A DNA stretch of 64,000 nucleotides, taken from the NCBI GenBank assembly GCA_949128115.1, contig OX421962.1, positions 14,955,262 through 15,019,261 of the forward strand. Reading direction: 5' to 3'. This stretch comes from Anaspis maculata. Its lineage: Eukaryota; Arthropoda; Insecta; Coleoptera; Scraptiidae. Under the pieces are notes generated by a model. That model was not told where the DNA came from. It did not search any database and saw only the letters and a list, made by a program, of their open reading frames with translations. The translations under genes were made by a program, and so were the position numbers. Shown here in pieces: positions 57,360-64,000 of this stretch (within the stretch, counting starts at the first letter, position 1; every line of letters starts with the position of its first letter).

Positions 57360-57870
57360 AATATACCTCCCTATCCCTATAATAAAATACATCCGCTCGA
57401 ATCTATTCAAGCCAAGTCGAGAGCCATTCTTGTCGGACCAACAGTACGACAACACGAAGAGCAGTCCAGTGTCGGCGATTAGTAAAGAATAGAACCGAAC
57501 GCGGCGAACGCCGCAACAGCTTATTCTTTCATTTCCTGGGACGACGCTGGTCACCCCAAGGTCGATCAGACAAGACAACGTTACAGCACATCGTTACAGG
57601 CGTTCGTTACAACCACTGATGCTACCAATTTCACTCCCATGTGTGGTTCTGCGTTAGTGGTGTGTTGTGATCTAGGCGCGAGAATAAAAGTTTCACTTCA
57701 AAAAGCGCCAGACTCAGCGCCAGACTCGGCGCCAGACTTCACGTCCCGCAAAAATGTTATTGGTCTATCTGCAGAGGAAATGCGCAAAAAATGTGTTTCA
57801 AAAGAAAAGTGGTCCGAACGATTCCGTGTCACGTGAATATTGTGCCGAATATCGCCAGTGCAGCTAACTG

Positions 57871-59195
57871 CAAAGTTTCAAAGATTTTCGATACCGGGGG
57901 TGATCATGCATTTGAAAACTACCCACCTGCAATAACTTCCGATTCCTCGTTGAGATATATGCTTTCAAGCAAAAACAGGTCGATTTTTATATCGAGGGGG
58001 ACATCCAAAACATGCATTGGCAAATTTCTATATTTAGCCCCCTCTACCGCCCCACCCACCTAAACTTTGAAATTTCAAATGACACTTTACCTATTCTGCG
58101 ATACATCAAATCAAACAGAATTGAATTCTCTTTTTGAAAAAATAATTTTCTAAAATTTCTAACCTCATTTTCTTCGATGCAGTCAACGTCGTCCTGCACA
58201 GCATCGCAAGAGAAAATTTTCCATGAAAAAATACCACCCAAATTCACCCCTCTGCTCTCCCCACGTCACCTTGGAAATTTAAAATTACAATACTGACTTT
58301 GTGATACATAAAATTGAAGGAAATTGAATTCTCTTCCTAAACAAAATTTTTTAGAATTTTTTAAAATCCCCCGTTTCTCTGAAAAAATACTCCAAATGTC
58401 CAATTTAATGGAGAAGGGGTTCAAAATTTTGAGAAAATTCTTTTCAGAAAGCGAAATCTATTCCCTTTGAATTGATGTATACAAAGTATATCCTGTACAC
58501 TTTTTATTTTCAGTAAAATGACTTTTTGAAGCACAATTAAAGTGACAAGCTGGAACGCTAGGAGGATACGGCTCATGGCCGCTGATAGATTCACACCAAA
58601 ACTTTGCAGGTGCCCACAGCCCTCGCCGCAGAGCCCAAGCCGTCGCCCCCCAGCTTGTCATTTTATTTTTGTTCCATAAAGTCATTCTGCTGAATTTAAA
58701 ACGTGAACGGCATATAGGTGGTGCCTTGTTAAATTTTGGAGTTGAGGTGGGGGGTGGGGGACAGAAGAGGGGTGAATTTGGGTAGCACTTTTTCCACTGA
58801 AAATTCTCTTCCTCATGCTATCTAGGGCGACGCTGACTAAATTAAAGAGAATTGAAGGGTCTAGAATATTAAATGGGACACTAAGAGAATTTTTAGGTGA
58901 GGTTAAAATTTTTGAAAATATCTCATTCAGAATAAGACGTTATTCTCTTCAATTTGATGTATCGCAAGGCAGTGTCATTTGAAATTGGGGTGAGTGGGGG
59001 CGAGGGAACTGAAGATAGAAATTTGTCAATGTATGTTTTAAAAGTGTCCTTCTCGACATAAAAATCCACCTGTTTTTGCTCGAAGAAATATTCACTAGAA
59101 ATCGGGAAGTTATTGCAGGTGGATAGTTTTCAAATGATCACCCGGTATATCACATTCAGGAACTTTGAAAAAAAATCTCAGCCGACTAGAATCAC
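57871..59195. mobile_element. 1.3-kb foldback element
   Basis: Left ATACCGGGGGTGATCATGCA with TTTGAAAACTACCCACCTGC pairs with right GCAGGTGGATAGTTTTCAAA, TGATCACCCGGTAT. Inner pairs include AAACAGGTCGATTTTTAT. The centre near 58,500-58,650 holds CAAGCTGG / CCAGCTTG around a GC-rich loop. The right edge continues into AGTGAACGTACTATA, related to the GTAGGTTCACTTG termini. Confidence 0.85.
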
Positions 59196-60355
59196 TGGAC
59201 GAGTGAACGTACTATACATATATGAACGATTATTTCCAGAGGTTTTCAGAAGCTGTCATCTCTACTTCTCTACACAGAACAAAATTTGAATGCCTAACAA
59301 AAATGAAGTTGCTTTGGAATAGTTTTTCTTCTGCCTTGATCGTCATTATCTTCATAGTAATATTTTATCTCAAAATCAGCATTCCTGATCATGTTTTCAT
59401 ACTTTAAACTCGAATATCTTGTAAACGGTACATCTATGGATACGAGGTTGAACAGAAGTAGGTATGTACCTCTTTTGATAGAAAACTCCAATATTTCATA
59501 ATTTCCTGGTTAATTAGGAGAAAAATCACATTCAAAAGAGTTATGATTATTTTTCAGTGGCGTGCAGATAACCGGAGTTAATTGGTGGGTAACCCTAATA
59601 TCTACGCCACTGGTTTTTCAACAAAGTAATGGTAAACCCTAAATGACAGCTGATTAATAGTCTATCAATCGTACCAAGTTTGGTTTTCGTGAAAATAGTA
59701 TTTACTAAGTTATAGCAAAAAAAGACTTTATTTTATAATTTTTTGACACCCTGTAACTTGGAAACTGAAGACCAAAAGAAAAAAAATTATTGGAAAAATT
59801 TTCTTGCATTTGGTCAAAGAATACAACCCTACAGTTAGAGCACTTAAACCGTGGACACCCTGTATAGTATTAATAGTACCAACTAATGCTATGCAAAGAA
59901 AGCGAAATATCACTAATCACTATCACTGACCTATCAATAGTATCAATTGTCATCGAGACTGTCACTGAACGTCATTTAAACGTTGAGGTCTCCTCTTTAG
60001 TGAAGTAAAGCACAGAGTATTCCGCCGCTCTTTTTCTACTGGAACGGTGAAAGAACGGTAAGAGGTAATACGTATAGATACATGAATCTCGACATAAATA
60101 ATGAATACTCTTAGGAACAAAGTTGTAGGGGATTTAATCATCTAAGTACAGAAAAGTCCACGCGAGCATGTATAAATTCTTCCATTTAGCTGTTGATCGC
60201 ATCCAAAGTTGCGCGGCAGACCAGACGCGACAGTTCACGCGACGGTTTTCTCATTTTACAGGCCTGCCACGCATTATTGTCACACGACCAGGTTGGACAT
60301 TGGTTGATTGGAAGTTGGACTGCTCCAAACGAAGGGGTCGTGTGACAAATAGGTA
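59196..60355. other. No gene seen
   Basis: Contains two CACCCTGTA motifs (59,747 and 59,858) without a clear partner, and a short TTTCAGTGGCGTGCAGATAA stretch. No supported ORF. Confidence 0.45.
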
Positions 60356-61110
60356 CAGGGTGTTCACGCGAGATGGATACTCCCCCATAAAAAACTTCCC
60401 ATTTGCGAAAATTTGGAAAAGAAAAAACTTTCCTGGAACAATTTTTGCCGTAGTTTCTGAATATGTCAAGTACAATTTTCTACTTCGCCCCATATACAGG
60501 GTGTCGCAATTTTATTTTTTTCCTCAAAACACTCTGTCTTTCTGTCTTTCATCATCACAATCGATGCACATTGTTATCCTAATTAGAAACATGCAATGAA
60601 CTGCTAGATTTTGTTGAAAAAAAATTGAAAAATTTACAGTGCCATCTCTAAAAACAAACATCTACTTTTTGAGAATGATGGACCCATTTCAGAATTCAAA
60701 TATGTCCAGGATATTTTGTTTCACTGTTAAATGACATAGAATGACATAAAATGAATGAATAAATATTCGGGACATATTTGATTCCTGAAATGAGTCGATC
60801 TTTCCGAAAAAAAAACATTTTTTTCAAGGTCCCACCGTGAATTTTTTTTTTTTTTAGAAAAAATTTGAGAAGTGTCATGCATATTTGTAATCACGGTAAC
60901 ACTGTGCATCGATTGTGGTGATGAAATACAGAGTGTTTCGGAAAAATTCCAAAAAAATTGCGACACCCTGTATATGGGACGAAATAGAAAATTATACTTG
61001 ACATATTTAGGAACCACACCAAAAATTGTTCCAGGAAAGATTTTTCTTCTTTGAATTATCTTGAAGGGGGGGTTTTTTATGGGGGGTATCCGTCTCGCGT
61101 GAATACCCTG
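60356..61110. mobile_element. 755-bp foldback element
   Basis: Ends TA|CAGGGTGTTCACGCGAGA and TCTCGCGTGAATACCCTG|TA. Inner pairs: CATATACAGGGTGTCGCAAT / ATTGCGACACCCTGTATATG and CAAGTACAATTTTCTA / TAGAAAATTATACTTG. Confidence 0.92.
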
Positions 61111-62473
61111 TACGTGCTGATAAACGAGTGTAGATAATTCATCTACTTTTCCCTGATAATCCACGATTACCATCACGTACATCACTTCAGCGCATACATG
61201 AGAACGCATACCTGCAGAGCGCGGTAATTTCAATTTTGACGCACGAAGTGTCACTGTCAATGGCAACTGTCAATCAATAATCGAAATGTAAACAAACAAC
61301 AAACATAACCTCCTAACCATTCAACATTTAATATTGTTCAGAATAAAATGTTTTGTGCCGTATGGCAGAAAGACGCAGAAACGATTCAGGTGATACGAAA
61401 CACAACGAGCTGCAAGGCGATCGACGAAACAAGAGCGTTATTTGGTTAGATCTGTCGAAACGTCAAATCGACGTCAAGCGCTGTCAGCTGAAATTTGCGT
61501 GACATTACACACGCACACCGTATTACAGTGTTGTCAACTTGTTGTCGTGATATAGATTTGGCAACGTCCTACTTTCACAAGTATGCGCAGAAGCCTTTCG
61601 GGAAACGTGGATTGCTCGGAAATTCGAAATTCCAACTGCTTATATAGAAATGTTTGACAAGTGACGACTGACGTTTCGTGTACCTTCTAGTAGATTAGTT
61701 GAAAGGCGGTTTGACAATATGCTCCTTTTCGACACCGCTTTCAGTATATCCAAAAGTGTCTATTCGTCCATTTCAGTGTCCATTATAAAAGCTAGATAAC
61801 AAAAAACTAGACATTGAATACTTCGATCAAATCTAATCTACTAAAGGCTCGGTATTTCTATCTCCGGATTTTTTTCGTATAACTCTACTTGGCAGATAAA
61901 CGCTAGGCAGCCTAGATGATTCGTTTATCTTGAATTCTTGAAAGTGATAAGTTATCAAATGTCATTCATCAACTGAATTGGATTTGGAAGTGGAGAGTTG
62001 AGTTTCATTTGGGCCAAAATCACGATTGTCTAGTTTCCACTATTTTCATAATAATTGAGTCTTATGTATAAAAACAGAGTATGCTACAATGCCCATTAAA
62101 AGTGTAGAGTTTGGTTTGACCAAGGCCATCAAGTACTAAAAGTGATAGTGAACTAATAAAGGTACCATTTACATAGATTTTAACCGTAATACGGTAACAG
62201 CAATGCTAACCCCTGACGTTGACAATAAACCTGGGCCTTGTTTCCAGAGGGAAGCGACCACAGGCCACAGGGGATTGCGATGCAGCCAGTCACAACCCTG
62301 GTTGCCTAGAAATTTCACATGTGAACGGATCACATTCTTTTTAGAAATAGCAGGGCCCCTCTGTATCGGCACCATCCCACCAACCAATCGGAGAACGATT
62401 TTCGAAAGCGCTGTGTTGTGAAAACGCAAACGGCCTTCCTTCTTGTCTATCGGCCTTGTCGAACGTCATTCAG
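61111..62473. other. Upstream region of the MADF gene, no repeat structure seen
   Basis: Includes a small reading frame at 61,349-61,450 (MFCAVWQKDAETIQVIRNTT...) that could be an upstream exon but has no recognised domain. CpG density is somewhat higher around 61,340-61,640. Confidence 0.35.
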
Positions 62474-63337
62474 ATGAGCCCCAGAACATCTTCCAACGTG
62501 CTGGATGATCAGCTGGCGCCTTTGCTGCAGAAGTGCCCTGTTATATGGGACAGGAAGAATCAATATTTTGGAAATCTAGCAATGAAGCAAGCCGCTTTTG
62601 AGAGGCTTGCTGCATTTTTAAATACCACTCGTGAGTTTTGTTCATCAAATTTATCTACCCGTGGTACCTATACATTATTTTTGCTTCTTTCAGCGGACAT
62701 CATTAGAGGTAGGTATCGGGCGCTGCGCGAGAGATATATAAAAGAAAAGAAGAAAATAGCAAGCGGCTTTGGAACACCAGACAAAGAAGTGTGGCACTTG
62801 ATGCCGACGCTTTCTTTTCTAGAAAGTGTCGAGACCGTCAGAAGGTTCGTTGTACACTTCACATTATGTAGGTAAGTGATTGCTTCACTGAAGACATACT
62901 TTTTAGGGCAATAACGCATAATACCCACCAAACCAAGCATGGGGACATAACGAGATACATAAGGCATAAGGTGGATGGAAATGTAACAATTCCACAAGAC
63001 TTAAGATCTCAGTACCTACAAACCAAACGAAGAATGGGATCAAGAATGCGATACACATATCGAAGAGGATGAGCCTCGGGATGAGCAGAGTGAAAGTAGG
63101 AGTAACCAATTTGTGATGAGTGATGATGAGAAGGAATCCGATTCGTCAACACCAAGTATATCATCTGAAGGCATACCATCGGGCTCAGGGACTCGACCGT
63201 CGACTGCTAGACAATGCACAAGTAACATAGTCGATGAGCCAGGAGCCAAAAATCACGATTTTGGTTTCCACCCTGGGGACTTGACGTGTCATACCTTTTT
63301 GGATTCCCCACAACACCAGCATGAAAATAAGCCATAA
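62474..63337 (+). CDS. MADF-domain DNA-binding protein (at least three exons, partly resolved)
   Basis: Exon 1 (62474-62630) begins MSPRTSSNVLDDQLAPLLQK and carries PVIWDRKNQYFGN. A 63-bp GT-AG intron (62631-62693) leads to exon 2 with RYRALRERYIKEKKK and EVWHLMPTLSFLE. This is the MADF pattern: a W-D start, a central K/R-rich helix, and a W...L.FL end. MADF proteins are usually sequence-specific transcription factors or parts of transposon-derived complexes. After FLESVETVR the model is less sure. A donor at 62,848 or a better one at 62,872 (GTAAGT) can splice to an acceptor at about 63,009 (CTCAG|TACC), giving TYKPNEEWDQECD and then an acidic, Ser-rich tail that ends at 63,337. A 62,907 acceptor instead runs to a stop near 63,073. 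A further 5' exon is possible. Confidence 0.65.
62631..62693 (+). other. 63-bp intron in the MADF gene
   Basis: CACTC|GTGAGTTTTG ... CTTCTTTCAG|CGGAC. The length is divisible by three and it has no in-frame stop, so an unspliced product is also readable. Removing it brings the two MADF halves to normal spacing, which supports splicing. Confidence 0.7.
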
Positions 63338-64000
63338 TACGTTTTTGTATCGAGTAGCTTAAGACCGCCATCTTGGAAAAACCGCGCCAAATATGTAGTT
63401 CTTGTGGTTTGTATTTTTTTTCTCATCAACGGCACCTCCAATGGGAAAAACGAAGCTGATTAAAATTAAACAACAAAATTTACTATGAATATCGTTTAGC
63501 ACCGTTTTCTGATAGGTCTTCTTACTCCAAACATGACAGTTCATAGTTTAGCTATGGCAAATTTCTTTATTTAACATTTTCAAGTACACCCGATCATATT
63601 TATACAAACCGAACTTCACGTCATTGTCTTTCTGGCGTACTTTACTAGGAATGCTGCTCTTAGCGGCATTTTGATGTCCGTCTGTCCGTCTGTCCATCGG
63701 TCCAACTGTCTGTCTTATCAATTAATTGCTCCTGAACGAGAAGACCTAGCGAGAATCGACTTCTTGTGTGTAACATGTATTCTTCGAAGAATTGAATTAG
63801 GAAAAAAAAAATTTCTCAAACCGTCGCCATCTTGATCCGCAATGTCAAATTTTCACAAAAGTGATCCGATTTTCGTGAAACTTGAGATACACGCATATTT
63901 TATATTCAAAAGTATGATTTCAATGTTTTCTTTTTGATCCGCCGCCATTTTGTCCGCCATGTTGAAATTGGTAAAACTGGTCCGATTTTGATGAAAATTG
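63338..64000. other. Downstream of the MADF gene, no gene seen
   Basis: Contains GTCCGTCTGTCCGTCTGTCC at 63,677-63,696 and repeated GCCGCCATTTTGTCCGCCAT-like phrases near 63,820-63,965, which look like the start of a dispersed repeat that runs out of the window. Confidence 0.4.

Noticed and set aside
60727..61266. 179-residue minus-strand reading frame
   Set aside because: Covers the right arm of a foldback; its mirror is partly open in the left arm. No domain.

Overview
This looks like a stretch of insect nuclear genome: AT-rich, with spliceosomal introns that follow GT-AG, CpG-containing exons and a very heavy load of non-autonomous transposable elements. I cannot fix the order from sequence alone. 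The protein matches are insect-like, and no rRNA, plastid or bacterial signal is present.

The backbone is one large gene on the minus strand, from 42,996 down to about 3,060. It encodes the calcium-regulated mitochondrial aspartate/glutamate carrier Aralar1 (SLC25A12/13 type). I could join 11 coding exons by hand with consistent splice sites and phases, giving a 682-residue protein with three recognisable EF-hand loops and three mitochondrial-carrier signatures. Two of its introns are very large: intron 9 (4,163-16,335) and intron 2 (23,245-42,556). Each holds another gene on the opposite strand. Intron 9 contains a four-exon gene for a secreted, six-cysteine, helical protein of about 244 residues (7,994-10,194). 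Intron 2 contains a single-ORF gene of 328 residues (38,181-39,167) that resembles only the N-terminal half of a transposase-like insect protein family and stops before the catalytic half. A fourth gene near the right edge (from 62,474) encodes a MADF-domain DNA-binding protein with an acidic, serine-rich tail.

The rest is mostly foldback (long inverted repeat) elements, MITEs, SINEs and degenerate tandem repeats. Foldbacks are at about 5.5-6.1, 12.1-14.3, 14.4-15.1, 17.0-17.8, 18.9-19.4, 23.3-25.2, 27.7-30.3, 32.3-36.7, 36.9-38.0, 39.3-42.1, 43.8-46.0, 49.7-50.6, 54.7-56.2, 57.9-59.2 and 60.4-61.1 kb. Many of them end in TA-CAGGGTG...CACCCTG-TA. Two foldbacks carry a younger insertion in one arm while the other arm keeps the empty site: a tRNA-type SINE with a 17-bp duplication at 12,495-12,698, and a 554-bp element at 37,415-37,968. 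Smaller elements show superfamily-specific target duplications: hAT (8 bp, 57,152-57,359), Harbinger-like TAA/TTA (25,178; 36,740; 52,356) and TA (8,395). A 5S-rRNA-derived SINE lies at about 18,420-18,695. A divergent tandem array of roughly 115-160-bp units spans about 46.1-49.3 kb, and a second one spans about 25.9-26.85 kb.

The genes do not form a pathway. Their link is positional: two small plus-strand genes nested in introns of a housekeeping mitochondrial carrier whose introns have been inflated by palindromic transposons.
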